Origin: Candidatus Avelusimicrobium pullarium
GTDB taxonomy: Bacteria > Elusimicrobiota > Elusimicrobia > Elusimicrobiales > Elusimicrobiaceae
Length of the DNA: 64,000 bases
Assembly (NCBI GenBank): GCA_944323745.1
Contig: CALUTQ010000001.1
Location: 248,001 to 312,000, forward strand
Reading direction: 5' to 3'
Positions 17,068 through 25,019 of this stretch are shown in pieces. Numbering within the stretch: position 1 is the first letter of the stretch; each line of letters starts with the position of its first letter. The notes beneath the pieces are model-generated. The model was not told where the DNA came from and ran no database searches. It saw only the letters and a program-made list of their open reading frames with translations. The position numbers and the translations under genes are program-made.

Positions 17068-17115
17068 TTTTTTTTTTTTGATAAATTTTGTCTATGGACA
17101 AAATTTATCAAAAAA
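17068..17115 (+). promoter_or_regulatory. T12 tract plus perfect 19-bp inverted repeat with the pilin 1 ATG in its loop
   Basis: Twelve Ts (17068-17079) run into an inverted repeat with perfect 19-base arms, 17074-17092 and 17097-17115. The 4-base loop TATG contains the pilin start (17094-17096). The arm also holds GATAAA (17080-17085), ending 8 bases before the ATG, a candidate -10 box. TTGCTT at 17060-17065 could be a -35 box with a short 14-base spacer. No Shine-Dalgarno is possible in the T-rich leader. A near-copy precedes pilin 2. It is not a terminator, because the T tract is on the 5' side and an A tract on the 3' side. Confidence 0.8.
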
Positions 17116-17663
17116 CAAATCTGCTACGTAAAAACCCCACAAATCGGGAAAATGACGGCTTTACGCTTATTGAACTTTTGATAGTCGTGTTAATTATTGG
17201 CATTCTGGCGGCTATTGCTTTGCCGCAGTACGAAAGGGCGGTTTTTAAGGCTCGTGCCGCCAACGATTTTGTTTTGCTGCGCAGTTTGAAAGATGCGCAA
17301 GACCGTTATTATATGGGCAACGGCAAGTACGCTGAAGCGTTTGATATACTGGATATAGAAATTCCTGCGCCAGACAAAGTGGCGGCCGACGGCGGAATGG
17401 ACGGACGCTGGCCGGGTGAAACGGCTTATTATGATGATTATAGGATGTTTGTTCTATCTAGCCGAGGCTTTGTTTTTGTTCAACGGTTTTTATCCCCGTC
17501 AGAGTCTGTTTGGCTGGGGATGCGCTTATCGCAAAGTCCGCAGTGGGTAGGTGATGTTATTTGCGGAGCTGCTTCCGATAAAGGCAACGCACTGTGTAAA
17601 AGCTTGGGGGGGACTCGCGTAGTAAACGATGGCTCAATGGATTATTATCGTTTAAATATATAA
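17094..17663 (+). CDS. Type IV pilin-like (PilE/pseudopilin) protein 1
   Basis: The 189-residue prepilin has a basic 22-residue leader ending in G22, then F23-TLIEL with E27 (the mature +5 Glu) and a long hydrophobic helix (LLIVVLIIGILAAIALPQYE). This is the type III signal for prepilin peptidase PilD. The C-terminal domain holds one Cys pair (CGAASDKGNALC), probably the D-region disulfide. I use ATG 17094 rather than an in-frame TTG at 17088. It lies 66 bases after tilS with no terminator between, and its last 19 bases overlap the convergent hydrolase gene. No pilus assembly genes are nearby. Whether it is a major or minor pilin is unknown. Confidence 0.93.
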   Translation: MDKIYQKTNLLRKNPTNRENDGFTLIELLIVVLIIGILAAIALPQYERAVFKARAANDFVLLRSLKDAQDRYYMGNGKYAEAFDILDIEIPAPDKVAADGGMDGRWPGETAYYDDYRMFVLSSRGFVFVQRFLSPSESVWLGMRLSQSPQWVGDVICGAASDKGNALCKSLGGTRVVNDGSMDYYRLNI

Positions 17664-18445
17664 GTGTTTTTTTGTACGGCAGCGCGCAAGGCGTCAAAGA
17701 ATGTCTTGCGCGCATATTTTTCTGCCCACGGAGTGTGCCCGCAGCGCGGCAAAATAATTTCGTTAAAAGAAACGCCCAGCCGCGTCAGCGGTGCGCTGAC
17801 GCCTTGCAGGGGGTGCGGGTCTTGCTCGCCGTGGATGAGCGTAAGCGGGCAGGCCAGCAGTTGCGCCGCTTTGAGCAATGTGCCTTTGGTGCGCAGGGCC
17901 GCAGCTTGCGGCCAGACGGCCGCAAAAGCCTTTTCATCAGAGGCCGGAAGGTCTTCTTCCTCCAAGAGCGGGCAGAAAAAATCGGCCTTTTGGCAAAGTG
18001 CGTCTACGGTTTGCAAGGCTTCTTGCTGACGGACTGCATCTGCCTTTTTTAAAACGGCCAACGCTTGCAGCAAGGACTGCCCGTCTCGGGCAGACAGGTT
18101 CGCCAAACGGCGTTGGTTAATCAGCGGGACATAGCTGTCTTCCAGCGGAGGGCAGCCTATCCAAATAAGCGCTTTTACGTTTTGCCCGTAAGCGGCCGCA
18201 TACAGTAAAGCCAGCCACGCCCCCCACGAATGACCGATCAGCGTAACGGGGGAAGCGGCAAAATCACTAATTTGCAGATGCAGTTCTTCAACCAATTCAG
18301 CTACGCTGTATTTGCTTTGCCACGGTTCCAATATGCCGGCGTATTTGCCCAGTTCGCGGCAAGGTGCGGCAACGGAGCCGGCCGCACCGGGGCCGCCGTG
18401 TAAAAAAACGAGATGAAAGGGTTCTTGGCCGTATTTGCGTATCAT
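17645..18445 (-). CDS. Alpha/beta hydrolase, proline iminopeptidase-like
   Basis: A 266-residue cytoplasmic alpha/beta-hydrolase. HGGPGAAG (about 17-24) provides the oxyanion hole as in prolyl aminopeptidases. The nucleophile elbow is GHSWGA, the acid is in HGEQDPHP, and the base is in RCGHTPW. HGGPG points to the proline iminopeptidase subfamily, but many esterases share it, so the substrate is open. It starts within the last 4 bases of the TIGR02757 gene upstream on the same strand (coupled). It ends inside pilin 1, with a 19-base convergent overlap. Confidence 0.82.
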   Translation of the reverse strand: MIRKYGQEPFHLVFLHGGPGAAGSVAAPCRELGKYAGILEPWQSKYSVAELVEELHLQISDFAASPVTLIGHSWGAWLALLYAAAYGQNVKALIWIGCPPLEDSYVPLINQRRLANLSARDGQSLLQALAVLKKADAVRQQEALQTVDALCQKADFFCPLLEEEDLPASDEKAFAAVWPQAAALRTKGTLLKAAQLLACPLTLIHGEQDPHPLQGVSAPLTRLGVSFNEIILPRCGHTPWAEKYARKTFFDALRAAVQKNTYIFKR

Positions 18446-19296
18446 TTTTTGTCCTTGCGTACGTCGTGGTGTTTGACCGTTTTTGCGGGTTTTCCGTTGC
18501 GTGCAAAACGGCTTGGCGCCGTTTTTATTTCGGGTGCCAACGCTTGCTCATCCATATCCGGACGAATGCCAAAACGCGTAATGCAAAAATCGTATTTAAC
18601 GGGATCCTGCGGGCAAAAACGGGCCAGCGAACGGGTGATTTCCAATGCGGTTTTCATATCGGCGCTGCTGCGGCGGGTCAGCCCCAAGGCACGTGCGCAG
18701 CGGTGCATATGCACGTCCAGCGGCACGATAAGCAGCCGCGGCGGCACCTGCCAGCCGCCCGGGTCTACGTCGTCGCGGCGCACCATCCAACGCAAAAATA
18801 AATTTAAGCGTTTCAGCGCACTGCCTTTGTCGGGGTCGGGCACCAGGGTGGAAATCGCCCCCCCGCTGCGCAGTTGGCGGGCAAAATGTTTCAGCGCTTT
18901 TTCCGCCGTTGTATCCTGTGGGGAAAGCGCACTTAAAAAACAGGCTTCCAGCGTGCCGTAACGGCGCAGTACTTTTTGTATACACAAAATAAAACGGCCC
19001 AGTTCTTCGGCGGTGGTAAAGCGGTATTTAAAAGAATGAAAATCTTTTTTAAGCCGCTTAGGCGTAGCGGCCAGTATATAGCTGCGCGGCTGCGGCATTA
19101 CGGAAAAAAGAAAATCTAAATTTTTTAAAATGGCTTTTACGTTGCCATAGGCAAAACACGCCGCCAGCAAAGCACCGGTTTCCCGCTCGCGCACGTCCGC
19201 CCAGCGGGACAGAAATTCCAACGGGTCCGGCCGAACCAGATTTTTGCGGTTATAACGGCGGTAGAGAGCTTCAAAAAAAGCTTTGTTTTTTGCCAT
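18442..19296 (-). CDS. TIGR02757 / DUF2400 family protein
   Basis: The 284-residue protein has the DUF2400 features: an N-terminal D-P-L-E-F motif, D/E-R-E near 55 followed by ACFAYGNVKAILKNL, a central helical region, and PLDVHMHRCARALGLTRR plus the C-terminal DPVKYDFCITRFG. The helix-hairpin-helix-like C-terminus resembles DNA glycosylases, and a nucleic-acid role has been suspected, but the function is not established. It overlaps the hydrolase gene by 4 bases. It is divergent from murE, whose start is 33 bases away. Confidence 0.85.
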   Translation of the reverse strand: MAKNKAFFEALYRRYNRKNLVRPDPLEFLSRWADVRERETGALLAACFAYGNVKAILKNLDFLFSVMPQPRSYILAATPKRLKKDFHSFKYRFTTAEELGRFILCIQKVLRRYGTLEACFLSALSPQDTTAEKALKHFARQLRSGGAISTLVPDPDKGSALKRLNLFLRWMVRRDDVDPGGWQVPPRLLIVPLDVHMHRCARALGLTRRSSADMKTALEITRSLARFCPQDPVKYDFCITRFGIRPDMDEQALAPEIKTAPSRFARNGKPAKTVKHHDVRKDKK

Positions 19297-19329
19297 ACGG
19301 TTATTGTATCAATTTGATAATATATACAT

Positions 19330-20796
19330 ATGCTCTCGCGCGTATTGGAATTTGCCTCATCCCGCGGCATTAAGCCGGCGGGGCTTACTTTTAATTCTGC
19401 CGAAGTGCAGGCAGGATACATCTTTTTTGCGCTTAAAGGCGTACATCACGACGGCAATTTGTTTATTGACGACGCCATAGCCAAAGGCGCGGTGCTGATT
19501 GTATCTGCCCAGGCGCCGGCGCGGGAATATAAAGCCGCCTATTTTCAGTCCGACAATATAGAGCAGGATATGGCCGATGCCGCCTATGAGTTTTACGGCC
19601 GTCCCTCCGACGCGTTGTGCATTACCGGCGTAACGGGGACCAAAGGCAAAACCAGTATTTCTTATTTGGCAGAGGCTGCTTTGCGCCGCGGCGGCAAAAA
19701 GGTGTCGGTACTGGGGACGGTCAATTACCGCATTAACGGACGTGTCGTGGCCGATGCCCCCAATACGACGCCGCTGGCTTTGCCTCTTTTTAAGCTGCTT
19801 AAACAAATGAAAGACGCCCAAACGGACGCTTTGGTAATGGAGGTGTCTTCGCATTCTTTGCAGCAACAGCGCGTGCGGCATATTCATTTTGACACCGCCG
19901 TATTTACCAATTTACAGCGGGACCATTTAGATTTTCATCATACCTTTGAAAATTATTTTGCCGCCAAAAAGAAACTGTTTGAAGAATTACTTTCATCCGA
20001 TAATACCAAACCGCACAAAACGGCGGTGATTAATGCAGACGACCCGTACGGCCAGCGTTTGATAGCAATGCTGAAAGGCCGCGTGCGTTTGATTACTTAC
20101 GGGTTGCAGTCCGCAGCCGATTACCGCGCGGCAGACATCAAAGAAAGTCTAGCCGGCACACAGTTTACCGTAAACGGCCAAGCCGGCCGTATTCATTTGC
20201 TGGGCCGGCATAACGTGTATAACGCGCTGGCGGCTTTGTGTATTGCCGTGGCCAACGGCGTGGACGAAAAAACCGCCCTGCAGGGGTTGGCCGATTTGTC
20301 CGGCGTGCCCGGCCGTATGGAACGGATAGACGCGGGGCAGGACTTTTTTGCTTTTGTAGATTTTGCGTATACCGACGAATCTTTGCAGCGCGCTTACCAA
20401 ACGGTGGAAAATTTTAAGCAGGGCCGTGTGATTACCGTGTTCGGCTGCGGCGGCGACCGCGACCGCACCAAACGTCCGCTTATGGGCCGCACCGCCTGCC
20501 AAAACAGCGATTTAGTCTTTTTAACCAACGACAACCCGCGTACGGAAGACCCCGAACAGATTTTTGCCGATATCCAAAAAGGAATGAGCGGGTTTGCCAA
20601 TTATCAGATAGAGCCGGACCGCCGCGCCGCCATATTCAAAGCCGTACGCGCCGCGCGCAAAGGCGATATTTTAATTGTAGCCGGCAAAGGGCACGAACAA
20701 ACACAGAAAATAGGCCATCAGGTATTGCCGTTTTCGGACCAGACAACGCTTAGGCAGGCCATTAAGGAGGAATATGTTCAAGCCGGAAAAATTTAA
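19330..20796 (+). CDS. murE: UDP-MurNAc-L-Ala-D-Glu : meso-diaminopimelate ligase
   Basis: Adds the third stem-peptide residue to the peptidoglycan precursor in the cytoplasm. The 488-residue protein has the ATP loop GVTGTKGKT (100-108), NTTPLALPLFKLL for the UDP-substrate pocket, the carbamylated-lysine region, FGCGGDRDRTKRPLMG and DNPRTED (DNPR 401-404). DNPR marks meso-DAP rather than lysine specificity, consistent with dapA-asd-dapB in this window. There is no Shine-Dalgarno; GATAAT ends 8 bases before the ATG, as at the pilins. It overlaps murD by 23 bases. Confidence 0.95.
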   Translation: MLSRVLEFASSRGIKPAGLTFNSAEVQAGYIFFALKGVHHDGNLFIDDAIAKGAVLIVSAQAPAREYKAAYFQSDNIEQDMADAAYEFYGRPSDALCITGVTGTKGKTSISYLAEAALRRGGKKVSVLGTVNYRINGRVVADAPNTTPLALPLFKLLKQMKDAQTDALVMEVSSHSLQQQRVRHIHFDTAVFTNLQRDHLDFHHTFENYFAAKKKLFEELLSSDNTKPHKTAVINADDPYGQRLIAMLKGRVRLITYGLQSAADYRAADIKESLAGTQFTVNGQAGRIHLLGRHNVYNALAALCIAVANGVDEKTALQGLADLSGVPGRMERIDAGQDFFAFVDFAYTDESLQRAYQTVENFKQGRVITVFGCGGDRDRTKRPLMGRTACQNSDLVFLTNDNPRTEDPEQIFADIQKGMSGFANYQIEPDRRAAIFKAVRAARKGDILIVAGKGHEQTQKIGHQVLPFSDQTTLRQAIKEEYVQAGKI

Positions 20797-22162
20797 AGGG
20801 CAAAGAGCCTGTATTTTAGGGCTGGGGCGCAGCGGCAGGCAAGCCGCGGCGTTGCTTTGCCGGCACGGTTTTGACGTGCTTATCAGCGAAGAACACGAAA
20901 TGGCCCACCTGCAAACCTTGGGGTTGCCCGCTCAGGCGGAGGTGGAAACCGGCGGCCACAGCGAAAAAGTGTTTGCGTGCGGCTTTATTGTCAAAAGCCC
21001 GGGCATTTTGCCCAAAAGCGCCGTGCTGAAAGAAGCGCGCAAACGCAAGATACCGGTGTTTTCCGAACTGGAAGTGGCATTGGCTTTTGTGCCCAAAGGG
21101 ACGTGCGTTTTGGCCGTAAGCGGCACAAACGGAAAGACGACCACTACCTCTTTGCTGGGTGAAATTTTAAAAGAATATTGTGCGCGTTTGGCGCCCAAAC
21201 GCCGCGTGTTTGTAACGGGCAATATCGGGGCTCCCGTATCGGCCGCGGCGGACGAAATAAAGGCAAAAGATTTTTTGGTGATAGAAGTGTCCAGCTATCA
21301 GCTGGAGGACAGCACCTTTTTCCGCCCCAAAGTGGCGTGCCTGTTAAATATTACGCCGGACCATTTGGACCATCACGGCGGTATGAAAAATTATATCAAG
21401 GCCAAAGCGCGGCTGTTTAAAAACCAGCGCGCCAACGATTTTGCCGTTTTAAACGGGGGCGACGAATGTTGCGCGCAAATGGCCCCCCGCATAAAAGGCG
21501 CGCTGACGGCGTTTTCCGCCCAGCCCAACCATCCTTTAAAAACGGATGTGTTTTTTGACGGGGACGAAATTATTTTTAGTGCGGGTTATCATTTGCGTCC
21601 GCCCAAGCTCAAGGGCATCCATAATGTGGAAAATGCAATGGCCGCTGCCTTGTGTGCGCTGGCGGTCAATGTGCCGGCTACGGTTATTCAAGCGGTATTT
21701 GACCGTTTTGAACCGATGGAACACCGCATAGAACCTTTTGCTTACCATAAAGGCGTGGTATACGTAAACGATTCCAAAGCCACGAATTTGGACTCTACAA
21801 TCATCGCGCTCAAATCGTTTGACCGCGCCCCGCGCATATGGCTTATTTTGGGCGGGCGCGACAAAGGCGCTTCGTACGAAGTGCTGCTGCCTTATTTAAA
21901 AATGTATTGCAAAGGCGTGCTGACCATTGGCGAAAGTATGGATAAAATAGAGCGCGAGTTAAAAGGAGAGTTTCCCGTTATTCGCTGCACTACGCTGGAA
22001 CAAGCCGTCCAAACCGCCGCCGCACAGGCCAAAAAAGGCGATACGGTGTTGCTTTCTCCGGCGTGTTCGTCTTTTGACCAGTTTACAGATTATGAGGAAC
22101 GCGGCCGCGTATTTAAAAAATTGGTCGGGGAATATATTAAAAAAGAAAGAGCCGGCAAATAA
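20774..22162 (+). CDS. murD: UDP-MurNAc-L-Ala : D-glutamate ligase
   Basis: Adds D-glutamate to UDP-MurNAc-L-alanine. The 462-residue protein has an N-terminal Rossmann domain (ILGLGRSGRQAA), the P-loop SGTNGKTTTTSLLG, the TPDHLDHHGGMKNYI block, the Mur-ligase HR-D region MEHRIEPF, and the C-terminal LILGGRDKG and LLSPACSSFDQF. The start at 20774 lies inside the murE end and has an excellent Shine-Dalgarno (AAGGAGGA). The usual mraY and murF neighbours are not between murE and murD, so the dcw cluster is rearranged. Confidence 0.96.
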   Translation: MFKPEKFKGQRACILGLGRSGRQAAALLCRHGFDVLISEEHEMAHLQTLGLPAQAEVETGGHSEKVFACGFIVKSPGILPKSAVLKEARKRKIPVFSELEVALAFVPKGTCVLAVSGTNGKTTTTSLLGEILKEYCARLAPKRRVFVTGNIGAPVSAAADEIKAKDFLVIEVSSYQLEDSTFFRPKVACLLNITPDHLDHHGGMKNYIKAKARLFKNQRANDFAVLNGGDECCAQMAPRIKGALTAFSAQPNHPLKTDVFFDGDEIIFSAGYHLRPPKLKGIHNVENAMAAALCALAVNVPATVIQAVFDRFEPMEHRIEPFAYHKGVVYVNDSKATNLDSTIIALKSFDRAPRIWLILGGRDKGASYEVLLPYLKMYCKGVLTIGESMDKIERELKGEFPVIRCTTLEQAVQTAAAQAKKGDTVLLSPACSSFDQFTDYEERGRVFKKLVGEYIKKERAGK

Positions 22163-22175
22163 CTTTTTCTCCCAT

Positions 22176-22205
22176 AAAAAACCGCCTTCAAAAGGCGGTT
22201 TTTTT
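22176..22205. terminator. Bidirectional terminator between murD and tatD
   Basis: AACCGCCTT and AAGGCGGTT arms around CAA, flanked by an A tract and a T tract, between convergent genes. Confidence 0.9.
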
Positions 22206-22210
22206 ACGGG

Positions 22211-23014
22211 CTATTTTAAACCGTATAAATCTAACGCGTTTTGGGTGGTAATTTCGGCCAGTTTTTCAACGGGTATATTTAAATAGTCGGCCACCCATTG
22301 GGCAATAAGCGGGATATTGGACGGGTCGTTGCGGGTGCCGCGTTTGCCTTGCGGGGAAAGATAGGGGCAGTCCGTTTCCAGCACCAGTTTGTCAGCGCCG
22401 GCTTTTTTGACGGCCTCGCGTATATATTCGTTTTTCTTATAGGTAAAACAGCCGTTAATGCCCAGCAAAAGGCCGTTGTCCAACGCTTTTTTGGCTTCTT
22501 CGTATCGGGCGGAAAAACAATGCAATACGCCCGCAAATTTGACGGGGGCCGGCGTCCAATTATGCTTAAGCAGGTGAAAGGTTTGCTCGTAAGGAGTGTA
22601 GTCTTCCCCTTCGCGCCGTATGTGCAGCACAATGGGCTTTTGCACGCGGCTTGCCAAAGCGAGCATTTCTTCAAACACCCGCAGTTGCACCTCTTTGGGG
22701 CAGGCGTCTAAAAAAACGTAATCAAGGCCTATTTCCCCCACCGCTGCCGCCAGCGGATGTTTTAAACACTCCGCCAATTGCGCACGGGCCGCATCGTCGT
22801 AGGTTTGGGCTACCTGCGGGTGAACGCCCAGCACGGCGGCCGTCTGCTGCGGGTATTTTTGGCACAAGTCCAGCGCGGGCTGCCATTCTTTGGGTTCGCA
22901 GCCGATTTCTATAAATTTGCATACGCCGCTTTCAAAGACGCGGCGGATGACTTCGGCGCGGTCTGCGTCAAAGGCTTCGTCGTTAATATGGGCGTGAGAA
23001 TCTATAAAGTGCAT
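22211..23014 (-). CDS. tatD: TatD family metal-dependent deoxyribonuclease
   Basis: A 267-residue TIM-barrel metal hydrolase. DSHAHIND holds the first metal ligands, GEIGLDY the glutamate, PIVLHIRRE and GVLHCFSA further histidines, and LETDCPYLSPQGKRG the catalytic Asp. The family has 3'-5' exonuclease and DNA quality-control roles. The exact paralogue (TatD, YcfH or YjjV type) cannot be told; the length and the SPQGKRGTRNDP motif favour the YcfH-like group. GATAAA ends 8 bases before the ATG and no Shine-Dalgarno is present. Confidence 0.92.
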   Translation of the reverse strand: MHFIDSHAHINDEAFDADRAEVIRRVFESGVCKFIEIGCEPKEWQPALDLCQKYPQQTAAVLGVHPQVAQTYDDAARAQLAECLKHPLAAAVGEIGLDYVFLDACPKEVQLRVFEEMLALASRVQKPIVLHIRREGEDYTPYEQTFHLLKHNWTPAPVKFAGVLHCFSARYEEAKKALDNGLLLGINGCFTYKKNEYIREAVKKAGADKLVLETDCPYLSPQGKRGTRNDPSNIPLIAQWVADYLNIPVEKLAEITTQNALDLYGLK

Positions 23015-23050
23015 AATTATATTTTATCTTTTTATAGCCAAATGCAGAAA

Positions 23051-23132
23051 GAGCAAAGCAATTTTCTAATACAAAACTTTGCTTGCTCCGGATAAAAACC
23101 CTTTCTATACTGCTTGTTAAGAAGGGTTTTTT
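23051..23132. other. Two consecutive hairpins upstream of the hrcA promoter
   Basis: The 258-base gap between tatD and hrcA holds a 10-bp hairpin with one bulged A (arms 23051-23061 and 23079-23088). A terminator-like hairpin follows (AAAACCCTT 23095-23103, AAGGGTTTT 23122-23130) with T tracts on both strands. It could end an unseen small (+) transcript, shield the hrcA promoter, or lie in a long tatD leader. I see no open frame here. Confidence 0.45.
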
Positions 23133-23188
23133 GTATAGGTCTTTGACAAGGTTCAGACGGGCTTAAAATTAGCAATCTAAAAAGGGGG

Positions 23189-23217
23189 TTGACAAAAAAG
23201 AAAAAATTGATTACAAT
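23189..23217 (+). promoter_or_regulatory. Sigma-70-type promoter of the hrcA operon
   Basis: TTGACA (23189-23194), 17-base spacer, TACAAT (23212-23217): near-consensus. The expected start, about 23224, falls inside the CIRCE operator, so HrcA binding would block initiation. Confidence 0.88.
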
Positions 23218-23218
23218 A

Positions 23219-23245
23219 TTAGCAGACAAAAAGAAAGAGTGCTAA
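23219..23245 (+). promoter_or_regulatory. CIRCE operator (HrcA binding site)
   Basis: TTAGCAGAC, 9 bases, GAGTGCTAA. The right arm is the exact CIRCE consensus. The left arm differs from TTAGCACTC at its last three bases, with two mismatches to symmetry. It lies between the promoter and hrcA. HrcA, stabilised by GroEL in known systems, represses from CIRCE, so the operon should be autoregulated and heat-inducible. Confidence 0.9.
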
Positions 23246-23272
23246 AATAAACCCTTTGATACAGGCGAAAGT

Positions 23273-24370
23273 ATGAGAATAGTAAAGCCGGAAGTAGCCA
23301 AAGAAAGAAAAGAAAAAATATTGCGCTGGGTCGTGCAGCAGTTTGTGGAAAACCGCCGTCCGGTGGGTTCGCAGCTGATTGCGTCCAGCGCGCTGAAGGA
23401 CATTTCCAGCGCTACTATCCGCAATATTATGAAAACGCTGGAAGAAGAAGGCTACCTGTATCAGCCGCATACTTCCGGCGGCCGTATCCCTACCGATAAA
23501 GCTTACCGTTATTACGTGGACTATTTAACCGGTGTGCAGCGTATGGCGGCCCAAGAGCGCGAACGCATAGAAAAACAATATGATGAGCGCGTCAATGAGC
23601 TGGACAACGTGATGGTTACTACGTCGCGTTTGCTGGCGCAGCTTTCCGGCGCGGCCGGGTTTGTTTACACCACTAGTGTGGAAGAACAAGTGGTCAAACG
23701 CTTGGACTTTTTACCCATCGGCCCGGGGCTTGTGCTGGCTGTGCTTGTGACGGAAGCCGGCACCGTGCGCCACTGGCCGGTGCGCTTGGGGTACGATTTG
23801 GCCCCCGCCAAATTGCGTCTGCTGAGCAATTTTATCAACAGCGAAATCACCGGTATGACGCTAAAAGACGCGCAACGTTTTCTGTGGCAGTACATTAAAT
23901 CGGGCCATCGCGAAATTTCCGACGTGGCCGACTTGGCGGTGCAAGTGCTTAAGGATATGCAAAACCCGCAGACGTCTGCCGAAGACTTGTATGTGGAAGG
24001 CTTGGGGCGTATGTTGGCAAACACCGAAGAAGCCGATTATGAAGACCTCAAGCAGATGATGAGCGTGGTGGAAGAACGCAAGCGCCTTTCGGGTTTGCTG
24101 GCCGAGAAAATGGAAGATTTGCGCCGCAGCGGCAAACAAGTAGCCGTAAGCATCGGCAGCGAGAACGAATTAAAAGAATTGCAAAATGTCAGCATTGTTT
24201 CGTCTGCCTACCGTGTGGGGGATAAAACGGTGGGAATGTTAGGCATCATCGGCCCGAAACATATGCAATATACCAAAGTTATGTCTTTGGTCAAATTTAT
24301 AGGGGACTTGCTGGAAGGCAGCATCAGCGTGTGGAACGCCTTGCCCGATAAGGGAGAAGATTATGAGTAA
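23273..24370 (+). CDS. hrcA: Heat-inducible transcription repressor HrcA
   Basis: A 365-residue repressor. The N-terminal winged helix includes RPVGSQLIASSALKDISSAT and IRNIMKTLEEEGYLYQPHTS, then GRIPTDKAYRYYVDYL, followed by the GAF-like and dimerisation domains characteristic of HrcA. It is preceded by a near-consensus promoter overlapping a CIRCE operator and overlaps grpE by 8 bases. A negative autoregulatory loop over hrcA-grpE-dnaK is the expected control. Confidence 0.96.
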   Translation: MRIVKPEVAKERKEKILRWVVQQFVENRRPVGSQLIASSALKDISSATIRNIMKTLEEEGYLYQPHTSGGRIPTDKAYRYYVDYLTGVQRMAAQERERIEKQYDERVNELDNVMVTTSRLLAQLSGAAGFVYTTSVEEQVVKRLDFLPIGPGLVLAVLVTEAGTVRHWPVRLGYDLAPAKLRLLSNFINSEITGMTLKDAQRFLWQYIKSGHREISDVADLAVQVLKDMQNPQTSAEDLYVEGLGRMLANTEEADYEDLKQMMSVVEERKRLSGLLAEKMEDLRRSGKQVAVSIGSENELKELQNVSIVSSAYRVGDKTVGMLGIIGPKHMQYTKVMSLVKFIGDLLEGSISVWNALPDKGEDYE

Positions 24371-24953
24371 AAAACATCACAAACATACCGACGGTCTAAC
24401 CGAACAGGAAGAACAAGAGTTGCCGGCCGACTATGAGCCGGAAGTGGAAGCAGCCCCGCAAGAAGATTCCGCCCCGGCCCCGCAGCAGCCGGACTATTAC
24501 GAAAAGTATGTGCGTTTAAGCGCCGATTTTGATAATTTCCGCAAACGCACCGAACGGGAAAAAGCCGCGCTGCTTGCCTACGGCAAAAAAGATTTTCTGG
24601 AAAAATTGCTCCCTGCTTACGAGGTGCTGCTTCGCCAGCAGGCCAAGCTGCAAAAAGCCAAAACGGACCAAGTGCCCGAACAGTTCAAAAGCGTATTGGG
24701 CGGGTTAAGTATGGTCTTGAGCGAAATGGACAAAGCCTTTAAGGCCGAAGGCGTAACGCGCATAGAAGTGGTAGGCAAACCCTACGACCCGCAAACGTCC
24801 GAAGCTATCGCCGTTATCCCCGCCAAGGTGGAGCAGGACGGCCAGGTGCTTGAAGAAGTGCAAATGGGTTTTATGATGGACAACAAAGTATTGCGTCCGG
24901 CCCGGGTAGTGGTCGGAAAAGCGGAGGAAGAAACAAAAAAAGCAGAAGCATAA
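24363..24953 (+). CDS. grpE: Nucleotide exchange factor GrpE
   Basis: Co-chaperone that releases ADP from DnaK. The 196-residue protein has an acidic, low-complexity N-terminus (EEQELPADYEPEVE), a coiled-coil region, the motif DFDNFRKRTEREK (about 58-70), and the C-terminal beta domain with GVTRIEVVGKPYDPQTSEA and RPARVVVGK. Its ATG lies inside the end of hrcA and dnaK follows after 66 bases, the standard chaperone order. Confidence 0.95.
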   Translation: MSKKHHKHTDGLTEQEEQELPADYEPEVEAAPQEDSAPAPQQPDYYEKYVRLSADFDNFRKRTEREKAALLAYGKKDFLEKLLPAYEVLLRQQAKLQKAKTDQVPEQFKSVLGGLSMVLSEMDKAFKAEGVTRIEVVGKPYDPQTSEAIAVIPAKVEQDGQVLEEVQMGFMMDNKVLRPARVVVGKAEEETKKAEA

Positions 24954-25019
24954 AGCAGTATAAGCAGTAAAAAGAAGTAAAACAATTTAACTATTTCCAA
25001 ACAGTAAGGAGAAAAGAAT

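Noticed and set aside
17088-17096. In-frame TTG at 17088 as the pilin 1 start
   Set aside because: The ATG at 17094 is at the exactly equivalent place in the pilin 2 element; the TTG has no supporting signal.
17068-17115. Pilin inverted repeat read as a rho-independent terminator for tilS
   Set aside because: The stem is AU-rich, the T run is on the 5' side and an A run follows on both strands, the opposite of a terminator; the ATG of a convincing pilin lies in the loop.
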